A stretch of 64,000 bases of DNA. It comes from Sclerurus mexicanus (Eukaryota > Chordata > Aves > Passeriformes > Furnariidae). A program made the position numbers and the translations under genes. Below, piece after piece: positions 23,619-36,454 of the stretch. The DNA is taken from the NCBI GenBank assembly GCA_013396755.1, contig VWZF01007075.1, positions 646,166 through 710,165 of the forward strand, written 5' to 3'. The notes beneath the pieces are model-generated. The model made no database searches. It saw only the letters and a list, made by a program, of their open reading frames with translations, and was not told the origin of the DNA. Position 1 is the stretch's first letter; each line of letters begins with the position of its first letter.

Positions 23619-26600
23619 TGCTTCCCTGAGATGAGATCTTTTCTCTCTACCAGCTATTAAAGAAACTTTTTATTAATTCTGTCATCTCATTTCACTTAAC
23701 TGATATGTGTGTGCTCTTTTTATATTCAGTATATTCAGTGCTGTCTGAATCCTTGATTCTTTTGTGGAACGAAAGTAAATTTTCTCAAATCAAGAAATTT
23801 TTCAACTCTCATATTTCCAATTTTCTCTTGTTCATGGCTGATTGGTTTCAGGGCAGAGGCAGAGTGTGCTGTCTCACTGTGGCTGTTTGCATACAGCTCC
23901 TCATTCACCACTCCAGGGCTGCACAGGAACCCCTGGGTTTGGAAGTGCCTCGAGTTCAGCAATGGATTTTGAAGCATTTTCACACACTAAACTGACCCTT
24001 ATGTAGTTCTCTGTGCCAATGCTCAAACTCATATTCTTAAAAGAATCTTCTTGTAACTTCACCTAATAAAAGGCAGGTAACGAGAACACCTGGAAAACTA
24101 AGGAAAAATGAGTAGAGCCAAAAAATTTTAATTGAACAGTAGAAATAAATACCTGCAGGCACTCTCCTGTTGGCCGTCATTGTTCCCTGAGCCAAGTGCC
24201 AGCGTGTGTTCCGTTTGCTTTGTCTGACAAAGACTGGACTTTCTCTTGGGAGTTGTGGTCACACTTTCCAAACATTGATTTTACCATGAAGTTCAAGTTA
24301 GCTTGGGCAGCTTTTGAAGGTTATGTAAGAAAACAAACAGGTAGTGTTTTGCTCTTCTGAGCTATTGCAGTACATCAACTTTTTCAACGACAAATTCCAG
24401 CAGCATGCATGTTATAGTCTTCTTCATGTTAGGATGAACCACTGGTTTAAGAAATCTCCAACTCTTCAGATAATCCCCACACCTTTCAGCTAAAACAGGA
24501 TTCATGCAGAAATGAGCTTTACTCATTGCAACATGTCCTGGTTTTTTATCAGATTGTGACAAAGTTTCTCAGTGACAGCTGCGCCACAGTAAGGCCAGAG
24601 CAGACAAGGAGAGTCATCCTGGGATTTTATTAAGAACAGACATGAAAGGGTATATTCATGTGCCAGGTAACTTCTTCCAGTGCAGGGGACACCAAAAGAT
24701 GAGATAAATCTTCTAAGGTAAGCTCATCTCAAGATAACCTTGTAGGGACACCCTCAAACTACTTCGCCTTTGTGGACCAATGGCAAATTACCCACGTTTA
24801 ACTTGTCCTTTTTCTTGCTCTTTGTAATTCTCTGCCATACGAAAAAGAAATATCCACAGGAATATCCACGGTGTCAATGCACAGTTCAGGCTTAGCAAGG
24901 GCCAAGCAACACTCTGCAAGCCCCCCTGGGACCCCAGAAATCAGGAACCCTGCCCAGATTTAGCACTAAATTCCATCTGTGTCAAATTGAGAACAGTCCT
25001 TGCCAGCCTGTTTGGAGACAGAGGTCGACCATCTTGAGATGGGTCCATTAGGGAAAATCATTCAACATTCTGAATTTACACTTCCCTGCATTTGTAGCAC
25101 CAGGTTTGTTTTATTTTGGCTTAGTATGCCAAAAATATTACCATTTATGCAACCAAATTTCTTTGATCTTAACCAGCTCCCAAAAGCTTTGCCTTTTCAG
25201 CCAGGAGTGGGAGTTGCAGCAGTCAAGTCCAGGGGATGAATGTGCATCTTTCAGCAGCTGTGACAGCAGGTCCCTCCTTGCTGGGCCCTTTGCCTGCCCC
25301 TCTGGAGGACAACACAACACTGGGCTTTCTGTCCTGGAAATGTGTCCCTGGGGCACCACAACCTGGTTAAAGAGCCACAGCATCTGAGGCTTGCTCACCA
25401 CGGCAATGGCAGTTTTTCAAGGAGGAGCCATATGTGTTTAAAGAAACCCCCTGAAGAGATTTGGGGTCATTCCACAGAATGAGCAAGTGCAGACCTGAGA
25501 ATAAAAGGATTAATTCAGTGAGGAGGAAGTCAGAACCTCTCTCTGTGTGAGAGGGACCCTGCATTATCCCCAGAATGCTAATTACAATGGTATAACAAGC
25601 TTGACAAAACACCGCGGGGAGACAGATTTTCAAAGCCAAGAGTGGGCTGAGGTCAAACATCATAAGCCAGGAACTTTGCCCAGAAGTTATAGTGAAAATA
25701 TAATTATATAAATACAGTTACAGAAACCTGAGCCAGGTGTTTGCACGGGAGTTACAGTGCAAAAGGAACTGACCCTGTACTGATGGTGCCTTTGTGGCTG
25801 CACTGGAATTAACTAGCTGCTCTGGTGGCTGGAAATGTAAATTCAGCACTGGGTCATTGAATTAATTCCATGTTTTAGATCTGCTTTGGTGGCTTGTAAG
25901 AAAAAGAAAAATATACAGGGAGATTCAACTGACCAATTGATTCAATTCTTTTATAGTAAGTCATATCCAGCTGCCCTCAGTGGTTGTAAGCCAGCACAAA
26001 GGGGGGGACAAGTTGAAGGCTGTGCAGAAGGGGGCTGAGATGTGACATCTGCCTCTTTCGAGGGGTACCCAGGTCCACAGAAGTTCCACTGCACAGCCTG
26101 TGTGTCCCTTACAGGGTCCCTGGGAATTGCGAGTGCACTGGCTCGTGTTTTGCAATCTCAGATTTATGAGACAGGTACCCAGTGAACTATCTAAAAGTGT
26201 TTTACTTAAATACTCTAAGTCCAAGAACGTCTCCTACCAGGGCCTTGCAGGGAAATTAAAGCTATAGGTCGTGGCAGCTCCAGGGAAAATGTGAACATCC
26301 AAAAAATAACAGGGACAAGAGCAACGAAACTCTGAACTTAACAACAAGTCTGGGGAACAATAATGACAACTCATGTAAGGAAGGTACGAAAATGTAAATA
26401 AATACCATCTCAGTGTTAATGGAACAGCATTACCAACAGCAACGGCCAGCAAGGCCACGGAGCCAAGATTGCCTGTGAGTCTCACACATGCTGGGGTCAC
26501 AGCTGGTGGGTTTAACACTGTGGCTCGAGGCCCTTTGACTTAATGCCTGTGAGGTTTTGATGATTTCTTCTTTTTTGGGGCTCCTTTTTCAGCCTGGTAC

Positions 26601-28747
26601 TTAAGCAGATGCTCAAATACAGCCCAACACTTTCCTGAGTGAATCCTACCCTTAAGAGAGACTCTTCATGCTGTCACAACCTCTCCTCAGATTATGCCCA
26701 ATTAATTTTGTGAAAAGCCCAGTTGTTTCCAAAATTAGTGTCTAAGACACCTCAACAGGAAAATAAGAATGTGCACAGTGAAGAAAACCAAGTGCAAAAC
26801 ATTCTGCAAAGTAATCACCAAGTAATTCTGGGATCTATTTTGCTGCAACAAAGCACTTCATCTGCCAAGATATGCTTTAGCAATAATGAGACCATGCGAG
26901 TCCCATCATCTATTTGCAGCTAAGACTTACACCCTGGACAGCAGGGAGCCAGAATTTTGCCCAGCTCAGGGAGATTGGTATCTCAGGAATAGGAGGTGCT
27001 GAATATTCATTCGGTTCTGTCTACTCCAGCTGACTGTGATATCTGTTTGAATTCTCCAAGCCTAATTTTAATTAATAGGAATTGTTAATCTTCAGCCTGA
27101 AATGTCAATGTTTCCCTCTTTTTGGAGATAGTTGGATATTCACTGCCCTCCCTGAATTTGCATTAATCCAGGAGAGGTTTTTCTCGTGAGATGAGGGTGG
27201 ATGTGTGCAAGGATTGTCAGGAAGGCGGTGGAGCTGCCTCAGGAAGGCATGTTAAGTGTCCTCTATTTTTACTCTTCTGCAGCCCTAGAGCTCCCAGAGC
27301 GTCTCCCTGAATGTCTCTGCACAGCATTTCTGCCACCTGTGGCAAACAGAGAGTGACAGTCTCTAATAGAATGTGAAGGAAGGAGGTTGGAAGGGGTTCC
27401 ATAGGGATTGGTCTATCAGCAGAGCTGGGTGGAAATGAAGTACATGGCATTGTGACAGTTTCCACCACTATGAATCTCACATAGTTCTGTTCCGGGGAAA
27501 AATACAGTGCAAAATAAAATAGATCGTTTATTGCATCTCCTCACACTTGAGATCAGTTTCTCTCCACAGAAAGGAAAGATTGCCACTGAAAAAGAAACTC
27601 TAAGATGACTCATTTGGTGTTCTGGAGGTGCATCTGAGTGGATGAGGGATGCAGGAGCGGCTGGGATGTGGCCTAAGCCAAGTGCCCCTCTCAGGGAGGC
27701 AAAGTTGGAGTCAGGACTGCCTGGAAAGGGTCATGGTGAAGAAGAGCATCTTCTCATTGTCTCCTCAAAAGGCTTCAGGAAAGGCAATCATGTAGGACCT
27801 ACAATATCTGAAATCACTAGACCTGATTCCAACAGGACTTGTGTTGCTGTCCAAACAAGGGCCAGGAACAGATGAGGAGCCCCGGGATGGATAATCATCA
27901 AATGAAGTGCCCGGGGCAAATGTTCTCTTGGAGCTGCCTCAGTTCTTGGGAGTTGGCTCAGAGAGGTAACATGGTGTGACCCAGAAATGTGTGCCATCTG
28001 TCCCAGGAAGAGGGGTGGGTGGAGCTTGCATAAGGTAAGGTGTAAATTAGGGTAGGAATTGACACACGGCACACATGGAAAGAACAGGAATGTCATGGAA
28101 GTTGTGCTGCTGGACTAAGGGGTGCCTCTCAGGCTTCCCTAATTGCCCTTTTGATCCCAGTGTGCAGATGTGCAGGAGCTGGAGTGTGAATGACCTTTCC
28201 TTCCTCAGCCCTTTTCCATTCTGTTACCCTGTATTAGGTGGTTTGCATGGGAATTGACTATAGAATCATTTCCTGGGAAATTTTTTTCTTGGCTATCCCA
28301 GTAAAAATGCACCATCTGCAAAGGTTGTGAGGAGTCAATGAGGGGGAATGGGCTCAGATGGGGCCAGAGCAGCTCCCCCTGGGAATGTGCTACCCCAGGA
28401 GTGGGAATGAGCTCTCTCTGCATGAAATCCCAGCCCTTTCAGCCAGGGGAATTGATAACAGTCTCTATTGACAGCCTGTCTCACGAAACATGATTTGCTA
28501 TTTCTTCTAGTTCTGTAAACCTACAGCTTGGTCAATAAAGTCTGGTGTTTACCTCAGCAATTGTCAATTTTTTGTGCCATTATAGGATGATTCAGGGGTC
28601 AATAATCCTGGGTTCTTCAGAAGCAGAAAGCTTGAGATCTGAAATCAAGCAAGCCCTTCATCACAGATCTGTGAGCTCTCAACTCTGTGGGAGGCTCTGC
28701 AGTGCAACACAGACAACAGAGCTCTGTGCTTTGTAGGTTCCCTTTCT
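23619..28747. other. Repeat-poor unique island
   Basis: The longest stretch (5.1 kb) without a recognised mobile element. No open frame exceeds about 102 residues and none shows a domain. The block at about 26985-27175 is AT-rich with an octamer word ATTTGCAT at 27156-27163 directly followed by TAAT, and may be a regulatory element. The absence of CR1 here contrasts with the flanks. Confidence 0.55.
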
Positions 28748-29090
28748 CACCCAATCACAGCATCATTAAGGTGAGGAAACATCTCCAAGATCATCAAGTC
28801 CAACCTTCCACCAATCCCCCCATGCCTCGTAGACCATACCAATAAGTGACATGTTCTTTGAACACCTCCAGGGATGGTGACTCCACCACCTACCTGGGCA
28901 GTGCCTTCCAATGCCTGACCACTCTTTTAGTAAAAAAAATTTTCCCAATATTCAACCTGAGCCTCTCCTGATGCTACTTGAGGCCACTTCACTTTGTCCT
29001 GTCATTTGTTACCTGGGAGAAGAGCCCGAGCCCCAGCTCACCACAAAATCCTTTCAGGTTGTTGCAGAGTGAGAACCTTCCTTTTCTCCA
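28748..29090 (-). mobile_element. CR1 LINE 3' UTR, older subfamily
   Basis: CCAATCACAGCATCATTAAGG, CCAAGATCATCAAGTCCAACC, CCAGGGATGGTGACTCCACC and CTGGGAGAAGAGCCCGAGCC appear in order as the reverse complement of a CR1 3' end. It is the same type as the copies at 32160 and 58567. Confidence 0.9.
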
Positions 29091-29626
29091 GACTTTTGTA
29101 TTTGTTGTAGAAATTTTGTGATTTATTATACTTTTTTGACTTTAATTCTAAGTTCACATGTATCTGAGCTTGGAGTCTGCGCTGTTTCAGGGAAAGACAA
29201 ACATCGTTTTCAAGCATTCTTCTCAAAAATAAGGAATAAGCTTTTGTTGCTTGAACAATCCTTGAGGGAAACTGTATGTGCACAGACAGGAGACATGGAC
29301 CACCAGAACCTCCTTCCCAGTGGATTGTGGCAATGGGAGTTTGGAAGGAAACAAAGCATCTCTTGTACTTCCTTTGATCCAGGAAAAGCAGAGGAAACTG
29401 AATGGAGAAGTAAGTGACTGGTTGATGGGGCTAAATGTCAGTGTTAAATGGTCCAAATCATCTTATATTACTTGGTCATGGGGACTCTGATCCAGACTGA
29501 CCTCAGTATCCTGCAGGAGGCCACATCCTGCTGGGACTCACTGCTTGGGCCCTTGGAAAACAGGATGTAAGCAAGAAACAAGGCAGGACCATGAAAAAGG
29601 AGAACATTATCCTCTTCAGATATTTT
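29091..29626. other. Unique non-coding DNA
   Basis: Nothing recognised apart from short frames. Confidence 0.5.
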
Positions 29627-29722
29627 CACAGAATCCTGGAATATGCCAAGTTGGAGGGACCCACCAGGACCATCAAGTCCAACTCCTGGCCCTGCACCAG
29701 CTCACCCCCAAGAGGCACAACT
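29627..29722 (-). mobile_element. CR1 LINE 3'-end fragment
   Basis: CACAGAATCCTGGAATATGCC, CAGGACCATCAAGTCCAAC and CCTGCACCAGCTCACCCCC form the reverse complement of a CR1 end, about 95 bp. Confidence 0.8.
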
Positions 29723-29912
29723 TTTCTTATTTCCAATTTAAATTTTTCTGACTAAAGAGGATATTTAAAATGGCTTTCAAACTAAAGTTTCTCATTTCCA
29801 GTGTTTCAACCAGAATCCACATTTCCCCTCTCACTCCCCCCATTTCTGAGCAGTCCCAGAGAGGTGGGACCTGCACACAGCAGAAAAACCTGCCACCACT
29901 GTGGATAATGAG

Positions 29913-29988
29913 AGGTCCATATGTTGGGCTTGATGATTTCAGAGGTCTTTTCCAACCTAATTAATTCTGTAATTCTGTGATTTCTGTG
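29913..29988 (+). mobile_element. CR1 LINE 3' terminal fragment
   Basis: GTTGGGCTTGATGATTTCAG, GGTCTTTTCCAACCTAATT and ATTCTGTAATTCTGTGATTTC are a CR1 terminus with a decayed 8-bp tail repeated about twice. Confidence 0.8.
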
Positions 29989-30067
29989 AGTTCTGCATTT
30001 TTCCTGGCTCGACTCACAGAGCTCTTGCTGATGCACAACCTTCTGTGTAAAGCTGGGAAATATCCTT

Positions 30068-30284
30068 GACACAGAGTCCCAGAATAAGCTGAGCTGGAAG
30101 GACCCGCAAGGATCATCCAGTCCAACCCTCAGCCCTGCACAGGCCCATCCCCAAGAGTCACCCCCTGTGCCCCAGAGCATCATCCAAACCCTCCTGGAGC
30201 TCTGGCAGCCTTGGGGCTGTGCCCACTGCCCTGGGGAGCCTGTTCAGTGCCCCACCACCCTCTGCAGGAAGCTGCTTTTGCTCG
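30068..30284 (-). mobile_element. CR1 LINE 3' UTR (GGACC-type subfamily)
   Basis: CAGAGTCCCAGAATAAGCTG, GGATCATCCAGTCCAACCC, CATCCCCAAGAGTCACCCC and GGAGCCTGTTCAGTGCCCC occur in standard order. It is almost identical to the copies at 17517, 33535 and 62394, so it is among the younger insertions here. Confidence 0.93.
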
Positions 30285-32159
30285 GGTTGCTCTTGGAAAC
30301 AGATTCATTTCCTTTGTAATCAAAATTAAAATCTGATTGCAGGACATATTACCAGCACTAGTAAATTAGAAAAGGCACCAGCAAGCTAAAAAGATATTTA
30401 TTATATGGCAAATCTTGGAATATTTTGTTTCAAATTTGCTGTATTATTTTGTCAAATTAATCAACCTTTGGAAGGAATCATATATGGAACTGTGATTATT
30501 TCTTTTGCACTATTAATCTGCCTCTTCTGATTCGACATTTGACTACTTCTCAGTCTTGTTTAGGATTCTCTGAATATCAGAGATAATCTATTTCTTTAAT
30601 ACCTGGAATGCCTCTTTTCTATTTTCTAATAACAGGCTCCCATGGCTCATAACAAGTATCTGCACTATAAGGCAAACTGGAATCTGCTACAACTTACATG
30701 GAGTTTCTGCCTTCCTTGAATAGTTTGATCAGCATCATGAAGCACATGCAAATAACTTCAAAGTGACCCGCAAAACAGAACCTGGAGTTGTCTTTTAGGC
30801 TGAAATATCAGAAGTGAATCCTCTGTCATACAGACTCTCTAGGGGAAAGGCAGCCAGGCTCAGGAGACAGGAAGGGATCCATTTGTTCTGCGGGTCCCTT
30901 CTCCTAAGCCAAGGCTCACTGAAGTCAATAGGAGGAGTCTCACAATTCAACATATTCTTTTCCTTTCTTTTTTGTAGGAGTTTTTTTTATTATTATTTTA
31001 GATAAAACTTGCCCTTCCAGGTATGCAGCTATTTCTGCCTTTGAAGGAGAAGAATAAGTTTGAAATGCCTTGGAGATCCACCACAGCTCCAACTTCTGCC
31101 TCCTCCTAATCGCCACAGGTGGGACACGGGGTCCCACCTTTGAGATGTCTCTTTATCCTTTCCTTTGGAATAGTCTGACATTAACAGGAGATCAGGATGG
31201 TGAAGGAGGTTTTCCTCAGCATGGTTCCCTCAGGAAATAACCCAGATTTCCTGCTGTCTGTTCCTTCCTGGTGGACCTTTGCAGTTTTCCTGGTGTTTCT
31301 CTACATTCTTTTATTCTACTGTAATCCATCTTCTTCCCTCTCTGCTGCTCAGACCATGTTCACCACAGCAGGTGGGGTCATCCTCCCAAGACTTTGCAGG
31401 GATCTTTAAGCCAACGTGCAGGATGTTGTTGGAGCTCAGTTTTCTAGAACACTGCAGAGCTGGTAAGGTTTCAGGGACATAACCTGCTCATTTCCCATCT
31501 CTTATTATCTCCTCCCTTGTTCTCCGTTTGTTTTAACCCCACACAGGAAAGAACTTCAACTAAACTTCAGAACAAAATGTTTATTTCACTCTTCAATGTG
31601 CATGTCTGAAGGTTCTTTTTCAGATCTTGGGTTGGGGAGGGGAAGGAGAAAAAAAAAAAGAGAATCATTTTGTATTGACCCAAAAAACCCATTTTCCAGT
31701 TCAGTCAGCAAACCAGATCATCAATTATTCGGAGTGTTTCACATCAGTGTGAGGGGAGCAAGTGCTGTGCTGGGTCTAGGAGGGGTGTGGAAGGCCAGCG
31801 GGGTCACTGGGGTGAGAAGGTGACACTGGCAGGTGTGAAGCTGCTCCACACTGAAGCCATGTGGTCTCACAGAGCTTTTGGGGACTATTTTTAACTTCTC
31901 TCCTAATCTGGGCCTGGTTAAAGCCATGAGGGAGTGTGAGGTGCCCAGAGCTGCTGTTTGCACTGTGACATTGGCTCCCTGCTCAAGGAGAAGCAGGTCC
32001 TGCAGCTGAGCTGGACTCTGGGCCAGGCTGAAGGACCCACCTGCTCACCTGAGTAGGGTCACACATGGGGACACTTCATGTGCCTGATGGGGTGTTGGGT
32101 CTCTTCCTTCAAGAGCAAGTAACGAAGGAGGGGCTCATTAGCAGATCCTTCAGGGCAGA
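30285..32159. other. Unique non-coding DNA
   Basis: AT-rich (30290-30830), then mixed. No gene, RNA or mobile element recognised. Confidence 0.5.
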
Positions 32160-32450
32160 ACACAGTCCCAGAGTCATGAAGGTTGGAGAAGACCTCCAAG
32201 GTCATTAAGTTCAACCTGTGACCAACGCCCAGTAAACATATTGTGAAATGGCATATTTACTCATTTTTGGAACACTTCCAGAGATGTGACCCCACCACTG
32301 CTCCTCGCCAACTTGTTTCAATGTCTAATCACACTTTCAGTGAAGAAATTTCTCTTGATATCCCACCTGGACCTCCCCTGGCACAGCCTGAGGCCACGTC
32401 TCTGTCCTGTCACTTGTTGCCAGGAAGAAGGAGTGAGCCCATGGTGGGCA
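32160..32450 (-). mobile_element. CR1 LINE 3' UTR, older subfamily
   Basis: CACAGTCCCAGAGTCATGAAGG, GACCTCCAAGGTCATTAAG, GAACACTTCCAGAGATG and GTCCTGTCACTTGTTGCC follow the order of the 28748 copy with considerable divergence. Confidence 0.85.
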
Positions 32451-32687
32451 CTGAAGCTCCGAGGGGGCCCTGCTCTCATCTCTGCTGCTTCCTGAAGGCT
32501 GACCAGGCTCCAGAAAGTCCTTCAGAGAAGTGTCTGAGCACTCTCCAACCACCAAATCATGAGGTGCTGCTGCAAACCCTTCCTGAGCACCCTTTTCTTC
32601 AATGTCACATGGTTCTGACTGGCTTTTTGTCACTTGAGACTGATTATAAAGAGGCCTGAGCCCAATACCTACAGCTCTTCTAGCATG

Positions 32688-32885
32688 CCATAGAAACATG
32701 GAATGCTTTGTGTTGGAAGGGACCTTAAAGCCCATCTCATTCCAACCTTCCCTGCCATGGGCAAGAACATCTTCCACTAGTCGAGGTCGCTCAAAGCCCC
32801 ATCCAACCTGGCCTTGGACACTTCCAGGGATGGGGCAGCCACAGTTTCCCTGGGCAACCTGTTTCCTGGAGCTCTTGGAGTGTCA
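32688..32885 (-). mobile_element. CR1 LINE 3' UTR
   Basis: GAAACATGGAATGCTTTGTG, GTTGGAAGGGACCTTAAAGC, CCCCATCCAACCTGGCCTTG and CCAGGGATGGGGCAGCCAC are the reverse complement of the common CR1 3' end, about 200 bp. Confidence 0.92.
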
Positions 32886-33534
32886 GGAGTTCACAGATTT
32901 CTCTCTTTGGAGCTGACTTGAGGTCCCTATTTCATGCTGTGTAGACGTATCTTAGACATCATTTCCACCATCAGCATTTCATCCTGACAAGCCTGAAAAC
33001 CCAAAAGGACTCCCAAGGCCCTGATATCCCTGTGGACCAGGATCTCTGACTCCTGAAGGTGATGCCCAGGAGGTCATTTGCACTGAGGGTGGGTTTGCCT
33101 GTGATTCCAAGCACTGTCTCCCAGACAGAGCCAGGGAAGGGCTGTCTCTGCCACACTTTCTCAGTAATTTTTAAGACTTCCTTGTCCTCAGTGACCTCAA
33201 GATGGGAAATATCCTGAGTGGAAGACACTGCAGGGACTATTTCTGCCTCCTGAGTCTCTGTGAGACCCTTGCCCCAAAATACATTGCATGGGACTGGTGC
33301 AGTGCTGGTAAGATCCAGAACTCTCCACCCATGAGGCACCAACACAAAAAGTCTCTCGGCTCTGCTTCTTCTGGGCGCTGGGATCACACAACAACTCCTT
33401 GGATATTATGGTCCTTACATCTAAAGGTTTTGCTTTTTGTTCCTTCTGATTCTGCTGAAACACCCAGCAAGGGCTGAAATTGTAAAACAGGAACAGATTT
33501 TGACTGTGCTCAGTATTTGGCCCCAGAATTCAGA
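32886..33534. other. Unique non-coding DNA
   Basis: Nothing recognised. A 138-residue - frame (32971-33387) overlaps + frames and has no domain pattern. Confidence 0.45.
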
Positions 33535-33797
33535 TAGAATCATGGAATTTCCTGAGCCGGAGGGGACCCAAAAGGACCATCCAGTCCAGCCCTCAGCCCT
33601 GCACAGGACCATCGCCAAGAGTCACCCCCTTTGCCCCAGAGCATCATCCAAATACTCCTGGAGCTCTGGCAGCCTTGGGGCCGTGCCCACTGCCCTGGGG
33701 AGCCTGTTCAGTGCCCGACCACCCTCTGGGGGAGGAACCTTTTGCTGAGATCCAACCTAAGCCTGCCCTGACACAGCTCCAGCCATTCCCTTGTTAC
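33535..33797 (-). mobile_element. CR1 LINE 3' UTR (GGACC-type subfamily)
   Basis: ATAGAATCATGGAATTTCC begins the tail complement and the copy extends through CTGAGATCCAACCTAAGCC to CTCCAGCCATTCCC. It is a good reference for the subfamily because it keeps the TTTTGCTGAGATCCAACC segment whose reverse complement abuts the gap at 53775. Confidence 0.93.
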
Positions 33798-34871
33798 ACA
33801 TAGAGAACATCAGCCCATCCAGGAGGTCTCTGGGCAGATTGTTGTCCTTGTGATCACTGCTCCCAAATCCCACATCATGGAGAGGTCAATCTTGCACCCA
33901 GAGAGAACAAGGTGAGCAGGTCCCTCCTTGCCTAAAATCTGCACTTTGCCCAGTCTAAATGAGGGCAGCCCAGAGCAGGAACACCTTTGACTCTCCTGCA
34001 CACAGATGTTTTCTTTATTCCTGTGCCAGGAAACAGCTCTGATTATTGGAGTTCTGGCCATGAGCCTGATGAAATGTCACACCCCACCGGGCACAGAGCA
34101 GCTCCCTTGCATTTTGGATACATCCTTAATCCAAAATCTGCCCCAATGAATGGAACTGTCATATTTTTATTTTTTGTTCAGCCTAGAATAGCTAAATTCA
34201 TACCAATAATTGCATTTCTGTTCCCCTGGAATACTTGAAACCATCAGACAAAACACATGATTCATTCCTGCTTTGGAGCCTGGATCCCCAGAGCGACCAT
34301 TGCTTGGAGTGAGGGGGTTGAGGTTGTGCTCAGAGGCTCTGATGAAACTTCCAGATGGCAAAGCTGAGATGGAACTGAAAGATGGAGACATGGAAAGGTG
34401 GCACACAGACAGATGCATTTACCCAGATAGCTTTATGTGGAGGGGAAATTGAATTTTCAACTAGTAAAAAATTTCAGACATTGAAGAAAAAAAATTGAAA
34501 AATGTTTAGATTTCCATTTTCTTGGGGTTTTTTGGCCTCTGATTTTCCTGGGGGAAATCTCAGCTTCTTCAAGGAAAAAAAAAAGAAAAATTCTCTTTCA
34601 ATCTGCTTTCTTGTAATACAGAAAGCTGACTTGGATATATTGGCCAATCAGACACAGATAATTCTCTCAAGTTAAAATGAACATAAAATTTTCCTTCCAA
34701 CTTAATATTTTAAAGAAAGTGTTCATTTGATAGAACATCAAAAGACTGAGAAATTCACTTCTTAAAAATGCCTTCAAAATCATGAAAACAACATGAGTTT
34801 GAGTTGAATAATCTGAGGAACAAGGAACTTCAGTGTCTGAACATCTGCACCTGATGGGCACTTTCTAAAAA
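33798..34871. other. Unique non-coding DNA, AT-rich
   Basis: No gene recognised. A-rich low-complexity runs occur near 34480-34600. Confidence 0.5.
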
Positions 34872-35066
34872 GTTTTGGGGTCACCCTGGCACAGGTTGCC
34901 CAGAGAAACTGTGGCTGCCCCATCTCTGGGACTTTCCAAGGCTGTGTTGGATTGGGCTTGGAGCAACCTGGGCTAGTGGAAGGTGTTCCTGCCTATGGCA
35001 GTGGTGGAATGAGATGGGCTTTATGGTCACTTCCATCCCAAGCCAATTCTGTGATTCTGTAATTTC
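34872..35066 (+). mobile_element. CR1 LINE 3' UTR
   Basis: CTGGCACAGGTTGCCCAGAG, GCTTGGAGCAACCTGGGCTAG, CTATGGCAGTGGTGGAATG and CAATTCTGTGATTCTGTAATTT are in standard + order with a two-unit tail. Confidence 0.92.
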
Positions 35067-36454
35067 AGCTGTCAGATTTTTCCAAGGTTTTAGAGAAAGG
35101 TGGAATCATCATCCTCTCTTCCTCCATATTTTTTGTTCTCCTAGTAGAGAACATGTCCCAGAATAACACCCACCCATAAGGGCACCCAACCTTTGCATCT
35201 TCTCCACAGGGCTGACAGGAGCATTGCACCAGGACTCCCTTCTCCAGTGCTGGAAAAAGGACCATGGCAGAGTCCAGACTGCCAGATCTGCTGGGTGTGG
35301 GCACTGGTGTCCTGCAGCAGAGCTCCCACCTCCTCCTCTGGGGTGGAAGGACCAAAGGGTGGCCCAGCAGGAATTGTCCACCCAAGATAAGGAATACAAC
35401 TGCTGTTTTCAGATCTCTGAAGGGAAATGTCTCTTTTCCGGGGCACTTTTCCTTTGCTATCACCACTAATCCTGTTAATAAAAATTGCATAGTAAACTGA
35501 GCTCCTTTTGATGTCTTCCTCCCTAATCTTCAGGCTGGATTACTGCGTTAGGTCACCTTGTATCCTCCCTTATCCCTGTCAGAGCATCCTCCTTTGAAAT
35601 CTGTAATTATCTCTGGGAGATAATTGCCAAAATCATCTGCAGTCCTGGAGAGTTCCTCAGAACCTACTTGTTTATGAAAGCAAATAATTCAGGTTATTCA
35701 AGTACTGTGAGGTTTCCAGTCTGCCTCTCTGTGTATTCATACATGGAAATATGCACCTTGGCTGTTACACAACTGGCCAGGAAATCACCCCTCCCTGCAG
35801 GAGTGACACAGCCAGGGGCAACTCTGCCCATCAGTGCCAACCTCAGGTTTAGGAAAAGGCCCTTCTGACTGATGGATGGTCCATGGGAAAGGAGGGAGTT
35901 GGTACAAGAGGAATTGGGAAGGAGTGCTGAGCATTCCCAGTGCCCACAGGAGCAGCTCCATGTGCTCCATGGCTGTTCCCAGGATCCCTCGACGCTGACA
36001 GACTGAGTCTGTTGGCAAACGGATATGTCTGGAGCAATGGGGGAGCAGTTGGCACAGGAAAGGAATTCCAGGCATGGCCAGGCTGATCTCAGCAGGGAAG
36101 AGCTCTCAGCAGGAGGAAATCCCTGCCACAGCCTTGCAGCAGCTGAGGCTCAGGTGTGCCAAGAGAAGATGATTCCAAAAAGGGATGGAAGCCCTGAGAG
36201 TCCTGCCATAGCACAGCTAAAGGGAGCAAAGAGATTCAGGGGCAGCTTTGGGCAGTGAATGGCACCAGTGATGCCCTGTCACTGCTCCTAGCAGCACTGT
36301 TGTGTTTGCCCTGGCCCTGGATTTGTCTGGACTATCTTGTTCTTTATTCCTTCCCCCTTGTGTGCTCCAAGAATCCCCAGGGCAGCACAGCTGGTCTGCA
36401 GGGAAACTTCTGTCAGAGCCAAGGGGCAGGCACTGATCTCTGCTCTGTGGGGAC
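35067..36454. other. Unique non-coding DNA
   Basis: The GC-richer part (35100-35500) has overlapping frames up to 141 residues on both strands, none convincing. The part at 35560-35700 is AT-rich with an inverted pair of AGATAA words (AATTATCTC at 35605-35613, GAGATAATT at 35617-35625) and may be regulatory. Confidence 0.5.
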
